Counted from the first letter of the stretch, positions 5,637-12,766 are shown. The stretch: 21,116 nt of DNA from Anaerolineae bacterium (GCA_030612185.1 JAUWOI010000013.1:1-21116); one strand, 5' to 3'. Notes: generated by a model from the letters alone, not told the origin. Numbers and translations are program-made.

Positions 5637-8600
5637 TCACGATGGTGGTTCGCTGCGTGCCAGCAACTCTTTCAGGTCGTAGTTCACGCTGGTGACGCCG
5701 AAGTCTGGCTCTTTCTCGAACGGCTTACGGACGTAGCGCGGCGGGTGGGCCTGGCCGTCTTCCACTTCCACAATCGCCAGGATGTACTGGTTGGGGGAGT
5801 TGATACCGGTCAGGATTTCGTTGCGGGTGACGGTGACCGTGTCGGCCCCGGCGCGGCGGCCTTTGACCTCGATGAAGCGGAGGCGGCTGGTGCGCGGGTC
5901 GAGGCTCTCGATGTCGTAGCCCAGGTTGTCTTTGCTCACGTCGCGGGGGTGGTTGTCCAGCGCGGCCTCGGCCTGCATCACGGCCTGCATAGCGATGGCT
6001 TCGGTAACGCGTGTGTCTAGCAGTTCCGGCGGCGTCCGCTCGCCGAGCAAAAGGCCGGCCGGGATGACGATGGCCCCACCGAAAACGACCGGCGGCGTGG
6101 CCGAGATCTGCCGCTCCAGCGCCAGTTCCTCGGTGCGCCGTTCCAGGCGGGCGGCCAATTCATCGGCTCGCTGCTGTGCCCTGGCGGCGTTGAGTCTCAC
6201 GTTCACCTTGCCCGCCTTCTCCTGCTGGCGCAGTCCGGCGGCGCGTTTGTCCCAGTAGTTGATCTCCTTGGTCAATCGCTCGTGGACGGCGGCCAGCGTT
6301 TTGTCAATCAACTCCTCACGGCGCTTGCGCACGCGGGCCAGGTGGCGCGGCACCAGATTTTCGATGGCGTATTCCAGGGCCCTGGCTTCTAGATGGTCGC
6401 CGGTCAACCAGTCGGCCTCCAGTACCGGCGCTAATGTGGTCAGTTGTTCAGGGGTGGCCGGTTCGTAGTCCAGGTAGGGGGCGTAACCGCCCGCCCGGAC
6501 GTTCCCCCCCTCGTCTATCTCGACGAAGTGCACCTCGCGGGAGATGAGGCGTTTGTCGCTGCTACTTCGACGCCGCTCAGCACCGGTACTTCGACTGCGT
6601 TCAGCACCGGTACTTCGACTGCGCTCAGCACAAGCCTCGGTAGTTCGGGCGTCCTGGATGTTCTGCCCCAGGAAGAACAGCACCCGTGGGGCCTGACCGG
6701 GGTCGGTGGGGTCAACGAGCACCGCCCCGGAGCGCAGCGTCTCGCGGTGCTTGTCCAGCACCAGGTCAATCACGGTATCGAGCAGGGGGTGACCGGGGCA
6801 GACGAAGTCCGCCTGGGGCAGCCCGACCTGGCCCATCAGTTCCTTGTCGAAGCAAATCCGGTCGTACTTTTCCCACACCGGCACCGTGGTGCCGAGTTCC
6901 CTGGCGCGGTTGCGGATGCGGGCGGGCACGTAGCCGATGCGATAGCGTCCCGGCTCCCGCTCGCGGATTGAGCCGCCCAGGGTCTCGAAGGCCTGCATAA
7001 AGAACGACCTGATGTAGTGGGGCTGCAAGCGCCGGGCGGCGTAGCGCTCCATCTCCTCGCGGATGCGCACGATCTGGGTGGTGTCCATACTCTCGGTGAC
7101 GAGCGAGTGGGTCTCCAGCAGTTTGCGCACCCGCTCGCGGTCAATGGCATTGTCCACCGTCTGTTCCAGTTTGGCCCGGACCTCGGGCTGGTCGCCGTAG
7201 CGGATCGCCTCGACGAGCAGTCTGCGGAGCGGGGTCTGCTCGAACAGCGCGCCCAGCACGTCAAAGACCTTGCCCTCCAGCGCTTTGCTCTCGGTCTCCA
7301 GTTTCCGCAGGAGGCGGGCGTAAACGTAGCCCTCCCGCGTCTCCCCGGCGACGAGGTTCCACAGGTGGCAGACCTCGGTCTGGCCGATGCGGTGGATGCG
7401 GCCAAAGCGCTGCTCCAACCGGTTGGGGTTCCAGGGCAGGTCGTAGTTGATCATCAGGTGCGCCCGCTGGAGGTTGATGCCCTCGCCGGCGGCGTCGGTC
7501 GCCAGCAGGAAGTAGACGTCGGGGTCGTTGCGGAAGCGGTCTTCTGTCGCCCGGCGCTTTTCCCTTGGTATGCTGCCGTGGATGCTGACCAGAACGTCAT
7601 CGCGGCCAAAGAGCGTGCTGATGCGCTCCCACAGGTAGGTGAGCGTGTCGCGGTGCTCGGTAAAGATCACCATCTTCCGGCGCCGCCCGTGCCCGTCAAC
7701 CATCCGCTCGTCGTCCTGGATGATGGTCGCCAGTTCCTCCCACTTGCGGTCGGTACCGCTCTGCCGCACCCGGTAGGCCATTGTCTCCAGATGTTTGAGC
7801 GTCTCGATCTCGGCCTTCAACTCGGCGATGGTCAGCGCGGCGGTGGCGTTGTCAATGATCTGTTCCTCGATGGCCTCTACTTCTTCCGCCGGGGCGTCGT
7901 CCAGGCCATTGAGGTATTCCTGATCGTAGTAGCGAGGTTCGTGTTCCGGTGCCGGTGCGATTTGCTGGCCGGTTCTGACCTCTGCTAACCGTTTCTCAAG
8001 CCGCTGGCGACGCCGCTTCAGGGATTGGTAGATCGCCTCCGGGGAGGAGGCCAGCCGGCGCTGAAGGATGATCAGGGCAAAGCCGACGGTGCCCTTGCGC
8101 TTGTCGTCGGCCAGTTTGTCCGCCCGGTTGAACTCGGTGCGGACATATTCGGTGACCGCGTCGTAAAGGCGGCTCTCTCCGGGCGAGAGTGGGTAACTGA
8201 CCGTGTACGCCCTGCGCTCGGGGAATAGCGGGCGGCCGTCGAACCGGCGCAGATCCTCTTTGATCATGCGCCGCATGATGTCGGAGATATCCACTTCGTG
8301 CACGCCTTCGCGGAAGCGCCCCGCGAAGCGGTCTTGATCGAGCAGGGCCAGGAACAACTGAAAGTCCTCTTCCTTGCCATTGTGAGGGGTGGCTGTTATC
8401 AGGAGGAAGTGACGGGTAATGTCCCTGAGCAACTTGCCCAGTTTGTAACGTTTGGTCTCTTCGAGTTCCCCACCCCAAAAATGGGCCGACATCTTGTGCG
8501 CCTCGTCAACCACGACGAGGTCCCAATCGGTGTGGCGCAGTTTTTCTTTCAGGTGCTCGTTACGCGCGATCTGGTCCAGGCGGATGATGACCCGGTCTTT

Positions 8601-9194
8601 TTCCAAGAACGGGTTTCCGCTGACGGCCGTTTCAAAGGTCTCGCGCGTGAGGATCTCGAAGCGGAGTTGGAATTTGAACCAGAGTTCGTCCTGCCATTGG
8701 GCCGCCAGGTTCCCCGGCACGCAGATCAGGCAGCGGTGGACGTCCCCCCGGACGATCAGTTCTTTGATGAACAGGCCAGCCATGATGGTCTTGCCAGCGC
8801 CGGGGTCGTCGGCCAGCAAGAAGCGCAGTGGCTGGCGGGGCAACATGTCACCGTAAACACCGATGATCTGGTGTGGGAGCGGTTCAATCAGTGAGGTATG
8901 GACCGCCAATACGGGATCGAACAAATAGGCCAGGTGGATGCGGTACGCTTCTGCCACCAGACGGAAGAGGTCACCATCGGCGTTGAAGTGCCAGACGCGC
9001 CTGGTTTCCGCGATTTCCAGGTTGGGTTCGTCGTTGCGGAAGAGCAGTTGTGTGCCGGGCTGCCCATCGGCGCGTTTGTAGAAGAGTTCGACGGCGGTGG
9101 AGCCGTGCCATTTTACGTCTACGACGGAGACGGTTTGGGCCGGGACGATGCCTTTGACTTTGGTGCCTGGTTTAAGGTCTTCCAGTTTTGCCAT
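5637..9194 (-). CDS. SNF2-type DEAD/DEAH helicase with C-terminal DUF3883 domain
   Basis: A 1185-residue ATP-dependent DNA translocase/helicase. Motifs in order: GAGKT (about 132-136) in LLADDPGAGKTIMAGL; DEAH (about 230-233); TATPHNG (about 267-273); and a helicase-C part with TDAAGEGINLQ (about 566-576) and QRFGRIHRIGQ (about 595-605). The DUF3883 domain is at the C-terminus (RFIEVKGRRAGADTVTVTRNEI...YVRKPF). The start at 9194 is preferred: the promoter at 9230-9258 would start transcription near 9223, so the upstream ATG at 9221 would be leaderless. Three 24-base repeats are inserted in frame at about residues 853-877. With the DUF1156 methylase further along the strand it resembles drmD/drmMI of class 1 DISARM, so a role in phage defence is likely; the system name is an inference. 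Confidence 0.88.
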   Translation of the reverse strand: MAKLEDLKPGTKVKGIVPAQTVSVVDVKWHGSTAVELFYKRADGQPGTQLLFRNDEPNLEIAETRRVWHFNADGDLFRLVAEAYRIHLAYLFDPVLAVHTSLIEPLPHQIIGVYGDMLPRQPLRFLLADDPGAGKTIMAGLFIKELIVRGDVHRCLICVPGNLAAQWQDELWFKFQLRFEILTRETFETAVSGNPFLEKDRVIIRLDQIARNEHLKEKLRHTDWDLVVVDEAHKMSAHFWGGELEETKRYKLGKLLRDITRHFLLITATPHNGKEEDFQLFLALLDQDRFAGRFREGVHEVDISDIMRRMIKEDLRRFDGRPLFPERRAYTVSYPLSPGESRLYDAVTEYVRTEFNRADKLADDKRKGTVGFALIILQRRLASSPEAIYQSLKRRRQRLEKRLAEVRTGQQIAPAPEHEPRYYDQEYLNGLDDAPAEEVEAIEEQIIDNATAALTIAELKAEIETLKHLETMAYRVRQSGTDRKWEELATIIQDDERMVDGHGRRRKMVIFTEHRDTLTYLWERISTLFGRDDVLVSIHGSIPREKRRATEDRFRNDPDVYFLLATDAAGEGINLQRAHLMINYDLPWNPNRLEQRFGRIHRIGQTEVCHLWNLVAGETREGYVYARLLRKLETESKALEGKVFDVLGALFEQTPLRRLLVEAIRYGDQPEVRAKLEQTVDNAIDRERVRKLLETHSLVTESMDTTQIVRIREEMERYAARRLQPHYIRSFFMQAFETLGGSIREREPGRYRIGYVPARIRNRARELGTTVPVWEKYDRICFDKELMGQVGLPQADFVCPGHPLLDTVIDLVLDKHRETLRSGAVLVDPTDPGQAPRVLFFLGQNIQDARTTEACAERSRSTGAERSRSTGAERRRSSSDKRLISREVHFVEIDEGGNVRAGGYAPYLDYEPATPEQLTTLAPVLEADWLTGDHLEARALEYAIENLVPRHLARVRKRREELIDKTLAAVHERLTKEINYWDKRAAGLRQQEKAGKVNVRLNAARAQQRADELAARLERRTEELALERQISATPPVVFGGAIVIPAGLLLGERTPPELLDTRVTEAIAMQAVMQAEAALDNHPRDVSKDNLGYDIESLDPRTSRLRFIEVKGRRAGADTVTVTRNEILTGINSPNQYILAIVEVEDGQAHPPRYVRKPFEKEPDFGVTSVNYDLKELLARSEPPS
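6563..6634. repeat. Three 24-bp tandem repeats inside the helicase gene
   Basis: Units start at 6563, 6587 and 6611, each reading TACTTCGAC(G/T)(C/G)CG(C/T)TCAGCACCGG or close to it; the last diverges at its end. They are multiples of three and translate on the minus strand as AERSRSTG-like octads. The segment lies between conserved parts of the protein (NIQDA... and ...LISREVHFV), so it looks like an inserted, tolerated linker. Confidence 0.85.
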
Positions 9195-9229
9195 GGCACT
9201 CTCTCTGTTCGAGGGGTCCATTTTGCGCT

Positions 9230-9258
9230 ATTATAGTTCATCTGTCCTGCCCTGACAA
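9230..9258 (-). promoter_or_regulatory. Promoter of the helicase/defence run
   Basis: A perfect -10 TATAAT (9230-9235) and a -35 TTGTCA (9253-9258, one mismatch) are separated by 17 bases. The predicted start near 9223 gives a leader of about 28 bases before the helicase ATG at 9194. Confidence 0.75.
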
Positions 9259-9303
9259 ACAGAAGAGCCGCTGGGATTTCGAAGCAAATCGCTGCGGTGG
9301 GAC

Positions 9304-9322
9304 GCCGAGTAACGGACTCGGC
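9304..9322. other. 7-bp hairpin GCCGAGT/ACTCGGC
   Basis: A perfect 7-base stem with a 5-base loop lies upstream of the helicase promoter. No T-run follows, so a terminator is not supported; it could be part of the repeat cluster beginning at 9340. Confidence 0.35.
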
Positions 9323-9339
9323 TGGAGCATAAGCGGTGT

Positions 9340-9540
9340 CATGGCGAGCGCAGCGAAGCACCGCCACGAGCCCCGCCACGAGTGCTCGCGGTGGTACTCG
9401 CGGTGGCAATCTCCACGAGCCCTGCCACGAGCCCCGCCACGAGTGCTCGCGGTGGTACTCGCGGTGGCAATCTCCACATGGGCCATTGGGGGATTGCTTC
9501 GGGGATTGCTTCGTCGCTGGCGCTCCTCGCAATGACGGGT
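9340..9540. repeat. Expanded dispersed repeat with a 54-bp internal duplication
   Basis: It starts with GTGTCATGGCGAGCGCAGCG and ends with GCTCCTCGCAATGACGGG, the same inverted ends as the element at 3720-3848. Inside, a 54-base block (9363-9416) is repeated exactly at 9424-9477, a period of 61 bases. A smaller doubling of GGGGATTGCTTCG-type sequence occurs near 9488-9510. No gene is supported here. Confidence 0.75.
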
Positions 9541-9607
9541 TGGATGTTTTTTGCATAATGGGTGGCGCATTCGTGCTATGAGATGCATTTTGATCGTTGA
9601 TAGAGTT

Positions 9608-9635
9608 TTGACAGAGAATCCTTTAGTGGTATAAT
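9608..9635 (+). promoter_or_regulatory. Consensus plus-strand promoter without an evident gene
   Basis: TTGACA (9608-9613) and TATAAT (9630-9635) are perfect, with a 16-base spacer. The predicted start is near 9642. The next convincing plus-strand gene is tusA at 10307, so it could drive the operon through a leader of about 660 bases or produce a small RNA. Confidence 0.7.
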
Positions 9636-9655
9636 ATATACAACATGTTATAAAG

Positions 9656-9694
9656 ACAGCATGGGCCAAGGGAGACGTATATTAGTCATGCTGT
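9656..9694 (+). other. Hairpin ACAGCATG/CATGCTGT at the start of the predicted transcript
   Basis: An 8-base perfect stem (9656-9663 with 9687-9694) encloses a 23-base loop, about 15 bases after the predicted transcription start. A tiny reading frame, MGQGRRILVML, lies within it (9661-9696). It could be a leader structure; the evidence is structural only. Confidence 0.35.
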
Positions 9695-10095
9695 GACCAC
9701 AATCTCAGTTGTTTGTCCGAGATGTCTTTTGTCTGACGAAAACAGGCCAGCCAGCAGTCGCCGCGCTTGGTTCGTTAGAGTAAATCATCCAGCATCGAGA
9801 TAGCCTAGTCTTGGAAAATCATCGTCACGAGTCGCCATCTCTTCGCAATACGCGCGAATCCAGGTCAAGATGTTGGAGACACCTTTCCCCGTCTTTGTCT
9901 GCCAGGACACGTGCATTTTGTCGTCCTCGATCGCTGGATGCCCGGTGCAAGCATTCACGTCCCGCACTCGTTTTCGCAGCAGACCTCAGGCGCTGTCTTG
10001 ACACCAGCAAATCCTTCGAGCAGAAATCGCACCTTGAACTCGGGCCTGGAGGTCTGTTGAAGAAGGGAGGTGATTGGTTGAAATAAGGGATGGGT

Positions 10096-10207
10096 GTATC
10101 TTCTCAATATTCAGGGGGGGATGACGACTGTAGGGCGGTTTTGCTAACCGCCGTCCGGTCGGATAGCAAATCCGACCTACACCCGCCCCAAGTTTTTGAG
10201 AAGATAC
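10096..10207. mobile_element. 112-bp MITE-like element with 12-bp terminal inverted repeats
   Basis: The ends GTATCTTCTCAA (10096-10107) and TTGAGAAGATAC (10196-10207) are perfect inverted repeats. The flanking octamer GGATGGGT occurs at 10088-10095 and again at 10208-10215, as expected of an 8-base target duplication. The interior contains two hairpins: GGCGGTT/AACCGCC (10134-10152) and GGTCGGAT/ATCCGACC (10157-10177). Their loops TTGCT and AGCAA are complementary, and the pair is enclosed by TGTAGG/CCTACA. It is non-coding and would be mobilised in trans. Confidence 0.8.
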
Positions 10208-10306
10208 GGATGGGTGATGGGCAGAGCAGTTCTGAATGTACGTTTGGTATGACGGCAGTATCTTGTTGTGGGCAGTTGTGCCCTTGTAAGTGAGGAGGAT
10301 ATCGAT

Positions 10307-10549
10307 ATGGCAAAGTATGAGGTAACTCGAACTGTTGATGTGCGTGGCGAAGTGTGTCCTGTGCCTGACGTTGACACAAAACGGGCGATCAAAAAGGCAA
10401 AGGATGGGGACATTATCATGGTCCAGACTGACTATGCGATGTCAAAGGAGCGGATTCCTGAAGCCGTCAAGAAAATGGGAAGCGAGGTTCTCGAAATTGA
10501 GGAGGCCGGGGCCTCCGAGTGGAACATCTATATCAAGGTTAAAAAGTAA
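10307..10549 (+). CDS. tusA: TusA-family sulfur carrier protein
   Basis: An 80-residue protein of the TusA/SirA family (usual length about 75-82). The sulfur-accepting cysteine is Cys17 in the motif CPVP (17-20), following VDVRGEV. Such proteins carry a persulfide on this cysteine and pass it between cytoplasmic sulfur-handling partners. The start at 10307 is set by GAGGAGG at 10292-10298. It is the first gene of a plus-strand operon with a YeeE/YedE transporter and DsrEFH-type proteins, which points to thiosulfate or reduced-sulfur trafficking rather than tRNA thiolation. In known TusA-YeeE pairs (TsuB/TsuA) the TusA-like partner is needed for thiosulfate use. A small GGGCA/TGCCC hairpin (10270-10283) precedes the ribosome-binding site. 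Confidence 0.9.
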   Translation: MAKYEVTRTVDVRGEVCPVPDVDTKRAIKKAKDGDIIMVQTDYAMSKERIPEAVKKMGSEVLEIEEAGASEWNIYIKVKK

Positions 10550-10606
10550 GCGCGACCTCGTGTCAAACTACGCGACATCTGCAAGAGTTGGTTTGTGTTT
10601 CCAAAG

Positions 10607-10624
10607 AAGGTCTCTCAAGACCTT
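10607..10624 (+). other. Hairpin AAGGTCT/AGACCTT in the tusA-yedE gap
   Basis: A perfect 7-base stem with a CTCA loop lies 58 bases after the tusA stop. No U-tract follows, so it is more likely an attenuating or stabilising structure than a full terminator. Confidence 0.45.
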
Positions 10625-10639
10625 TAATCAAGACGTTCA

Positions 10640-10656
10640 ATGTGATTTAATCACAT
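10640..10656. promoter_or_regulatory. 17-bp perfect palindrome, candidate operator before the transporter gene
   Basis: ATGTGATTTAATCACAT is an 8+1+8 perfect palindrome located 27 bases upstream of the transporter ATG. It resembles CRP/FNR-type sites but has a 5-base rather than 6-base spacer between TGTGA and TCACA. An A-rich run and the ribosome-binding site follow. It could be a regulator site for the transporter or, read on the minus strand, a hairpin followed by T residues. Confidence 0.5.
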
Positions 10657-10683
10657 CAAAAAAACAAAAAAAGGAGAAGTAAC

Positions 10684-11673
10684 ATGGTGTGGACAGGACT
10701 GATCATTGGCCTTTTGGTCGGTGCGCTGCTGCAGCAAGGCCGGATTTGTTTCAATTCAGCGTTCAGAGATGTGCTGCTGCTTCGGGATAATTACCTGATG
10801 AAGTTGTCGGCCATGACCTTGGCGCTGGAGATTATCGTGTTTCTTGCGTTCACGCAGTTTGGCTGGATGGTCATGAACCCCAAGCCACTGAATATCCCGG
10901 CCAATATTGTCGGGGGACTCTTGTTCGGCGTTGGGATGGTGCTGGCCGCCGGTTGCGCGTCTGGAACCACCTACCGGGTTGGTGAGGGCATGACAACCTC
11001 ATGGTTTGCCGCGATCGCGCTTGGCCTGACAGCGTATGCCACGAAAGCCGGGGTGTTTAGCGGCTGGCTGCAATGGTTTGGCAAGTACAAAGTAGTGGTT
11101 GCGAACAACCCTGCCTATTTCGTAGAGCAGTCCGGGCCGACCCTTGGCTCGGCATTGAATCTCAACCCCTGGATACCCGGGATCGCTGTCGCGGCGCTGT
11201 TGCTCGTCTATGCCTTTGCCACAAAAACCACGGAACGGAAGACAAAGATCGACTGGAAAGTCGCTTCTGTGCTATTGGCGATTCTGGCGGGATTGGGCTT
11301 TGTCACCAGCAGTCTGACCGGGAGAATATACGGGCTCGGCATCACCGGCGGATGGATCAATCTGTTTAAGGGGTTTTTGAACAACGAGCCGCTGAACTGG
11401 GAAGGGCTGGGAATTGTCGGCATCATCGTCGGCGCTGGGGTGGCTGCCGTGCTGACAAAGGAATTCAAACTGCGGATGCCAAAAAAGCCGATCACCTATG
11501 TGCAGGTGCTGGGCGGGGGCTTCTTGATGGGCCTGGGTGCCGTAACCGCAGGGGGATGCAATTTCGGGCACTTTCTCACGGGGGTCCCGCAGTTAGCCAT
11601 TTCTTCCCTGATCGCTTCAGTCTGTTTCATCTTGGGCAACTGGGCAATGGCTTGGATCATGTATCACGACTAA
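10684..11673 (+). CDS. YeeE/YedE-family sulfur compound (thiosulfate) transporter
   Basis: A 329-residue integral membrane protein of the YeeE/YedE family (PF04143), with many hydrophobic segments and two internally similar halves. The three cysteines essential in the structurally studied thiosulfate importer YeeE (Cys22, Cys91, Cys293 there, from memory) are present at nearly the same positions: Cys22 in GRICFNSA, Cys91 in LAAGCASGTTYRVGEG, and Cys292 in TAGGCNFGHFLTG. In that protein they relay thiosulfate through the channel. AAGGAG supports the start. It lies behind tusA, the arrangement of the tsuA/tsuB pair, and ahead of the DsrEFH-type genes, so it probably supplies the sulfur substrate for the operon. 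The exact substrate is unproven. Confidence 0.88.
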   Translation: MVWTGLIIGLLVGALLQQGRICFNSAFRDVLLLRDNYLMKLSAMTLALEIIVFLAFTQFGWMVMNPKPLNIPANIVGGLLFGVGMVLAAGCASGTTYRVGEGMTTSWFAAIALGLTAYATKAGVFSGWLQWFGKYKVVVANNPAYFVEQSGPTLGSALNLNPWIPGIAVAALLLVYAFATKTTERKTKIDWKVASVLLAILAGLGFVTSSLTGRIYGLGITGGWINLFKGFLNNEPLNWEGLGIVGIIVGAGVAAVLTKEFKLRMPKKPITYVQVLGGGFLMGLGAVTAGGCNFGHFLTGVPQLAISSLIASVCFILGNWAMAWIMYHD

Positions 11674-11687
11674 TGAGGGAGGACTGT

Positions 11688-12044
11688 ATGAAAATCACAA
11701 TCCAAGTTATGGTGCAGCCATATACGTATGAAGACCTTGATACTGCTATCAAGATCGCAGACGCCGCCCTGGAGAAAGGGCATGAAGTGGGCATCTTTTT
11801 GTTCTGCGATGCCATCCTGGGGGCTAATGGCAAGGTTAAACCGATCCGGCGCGATCGCAAGATACCCGAGATTCTGCAAACAATGATCGCAGAGAAGGGA
11901 CTGAAAGTAGATATCTGTGGTATCTGCATGGACTATCGTGGCGTTACCGAAGAGATGATTATCGAAGGATCTCGTCCTTCAGGATTGCCCGAGTTGGCCG
12001 AACTGGTTGCCACAAGCGATCGCTTCATCAGTCTCATGGCATAA
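11688..12044 (+). CDS. DsrE/TusD-family sulfurtransferase subunit
   Basis: A 118-residue DsrE-like protein. The N-terminal beta-alpha unit (MKITIQVMVQPYTYEDLDTAIKIADAALEKGHEVGIFLFCDA) is typical. Cysteines lie at 40 and, in the motif DICGICMDYRG, at 77 and 80; the active cysteine of DsrE/TusD sits in the corresponding region near residue 78. It would receive or donate persulfide sulfur with TusA. The start at 11688 follows GAGGGAGG. The gene lies 14 bases behind the transporter and 13 bases before the DsrF-like gene, so it is part of one transcript. The partner is probably the DsrEFH-like complex formed with the next two gene products. Confidence 0.85.
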   Translation: MKITIQVMVQPYTYEDLDTAIKIADAALEKGHEVGIFLFCDAILGANGKVKPIRRDRKIPEILQTMIAEKGLKVDICGICMDYRGVTEEMIIEGSRPSGLPELAELVATSDRFISLMA

Positions 12045-12057
12045 GGAGGAAACTTTT

Positions 12058-12414
12058 ATGGACAAGAAGGTGCTATTTGTCGTGTATCAGGCGCCTGTAG
12101 GGTCGATCTGGGTGAATGAAGCGTTTCGATGTGCCTTTGGTATGTATGGAGAAGATATCGAACCGGCCGTCCTGTTAATGGATGCCGCCGTCATCACCCT
12201 CTCCGCCGACACGTGCCCAGAGTCTCTTGGCCTCCTTCCGGTGAAAATGGTTCAGAGATACGTGAAACGCTATGAAACGCCGGTTTATGCCGTCGAAGAA
12301 GACGTGAAACGGTTTCGAGTTGAGAACATTGACGCCGGATACAGAGCGCAAATGCTTGCGCAATCATCGCTGTCGGAGTTTTTCCATAGCTTTGACAGTG
12401 TGATCTTTATCTGA
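12058..12414 (+). CDS. DsrF/TusC-like (DsrE/F fold) protein
   Basis: A 118-residue protein starting MDKKVLFVVYQAPVGSIWVNEAFRCAFGMYGEDIEPAVLLMDAAV, a DsrE/F-fold N-terminus. TusC/DsrF proteins are of this length and form the middle subunit of the hexameric DsrEFH/TusBCD complex. Cysteines are at 25 and 53; DsrF subunits are not thought to carry the transferred sulfur. AAGGAGG precedes the ATG. Its position between DsrE-like and DsrH-like genes supports the assignment more strongly than the sequence alone. Confidence 0.78.
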   Translation: MDKKVLFVVYQAPVGSIWVNEAFRCAFGMYGEDIEPAVLLMDAAVITLSADTCPESLGLLPVKMVQRYVKRYETPVYAVEEDVKRFRVENIDAGYRAQMLAQSSLSEFFHSFDSVIFI

Positions 12415-12426
12415 AAGGAGGGCCAT

Positions 12427-12696
12427 ATGGCGCTGATATTGGTCAAGTACGGAGTGCATCACCCAATTGAAAAAACCAAGCTCGAATGTGCAAATGAGCA
12501 CGACAGCGTGGTCTTGATTCAGGATGGTGTGTTTTGGGCGGTCATGGATGAGATTCAAGAGGTCAAGGGAAACGTCTATGCCCTGCGAGAGGACTTCTGT
12601 GCTCGCGGCTATCAAGAGGGATCTGCTCAAGTGTCGCTAGTCGGTTACCCGGAGCTTGTTGATATCATCGAAAAAGAAGAGAAAGTGATTGGGTGA
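12427..12696 (+). CDS. DsrH/TusB-like protein
   Basis: This 89-residue protein is of TusB/DsrH length (about 95-100). The pattern MALILVKYGVHHPIEKTKLEC...DSVVLIQDGVFWAV matches the family. Cys21 sits where the conserved cysteine of DsrH (about position 20) is expected. AAAGGAGGG precedes the ATG, and only 12 bases separate it from the DsrF-like gene. It completes a DsrEFH/TusDCB set. With TusA but without dissimilatory sulfite reductase in view, a role in sulfur oxidation or assimilation relay is inferred. Confidence 0.8.
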   Translation: MALILVKYGVHHPIEKTKLECANEHDSVVLIQDGVFWAVMDEIQEVKGNVYALREDFCARGYQEGSAQVSLVGYPELVDIIEKEEKVIG

Positions 12697-12703
12697 AGAA
12701 CAG

Positions 12704-12737
12704 AGAGAGGCGAACATGTGGTTATGTTCGCCTCTCT
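12704..12737 (+). other. 14-bp perfect hairpin between the dsrH-like and lpd-like genes
   Basis: AGAGAGGCGAACAT (12704-12717) and ATGTTCGCCTCTCT (12724-12737) pair perfectly around a 6-base loop. There is no U-tract after the stem. It probably modulates read-through or mRNA stability between the sulfur-relay genes and the lipoyl genes. Confidence 0.7.
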
Positions 12738-12766
12738 ACATAGAATACCATCGAATGGAGACGATT

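Larger units (their letters stand above)
9541..10087. other. Long non-coding stretch upstream of the sulfur operon
   Basis: Apart from the promoter at 9608-9635 and a hairpin at 9656-9694, I see no gene with recognisable homology. A minus-strand frame at 9785-9967 (60 codons, GTG start, no ribosome-binding site) is possible but unconvincing. The stretch may hold a non-coding RNA or eroded coding sequence. Confidence 0.4.

Noticed and set aside
7017..7988. 323-codon plus-strand ORF antisense to the helicase
   Set aside because: It lies inside conserved helicase sequence on the other strand and has low-complexity composition typical of complementary frames of GC-rich genes.
9785..9967. 60-codon minus-strand ORF in the long intergenic region
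   Set aside because: GTG start without a ribosome-binding site, no family resemblance, and a stop only a few codons upstream; not supported as a gene.
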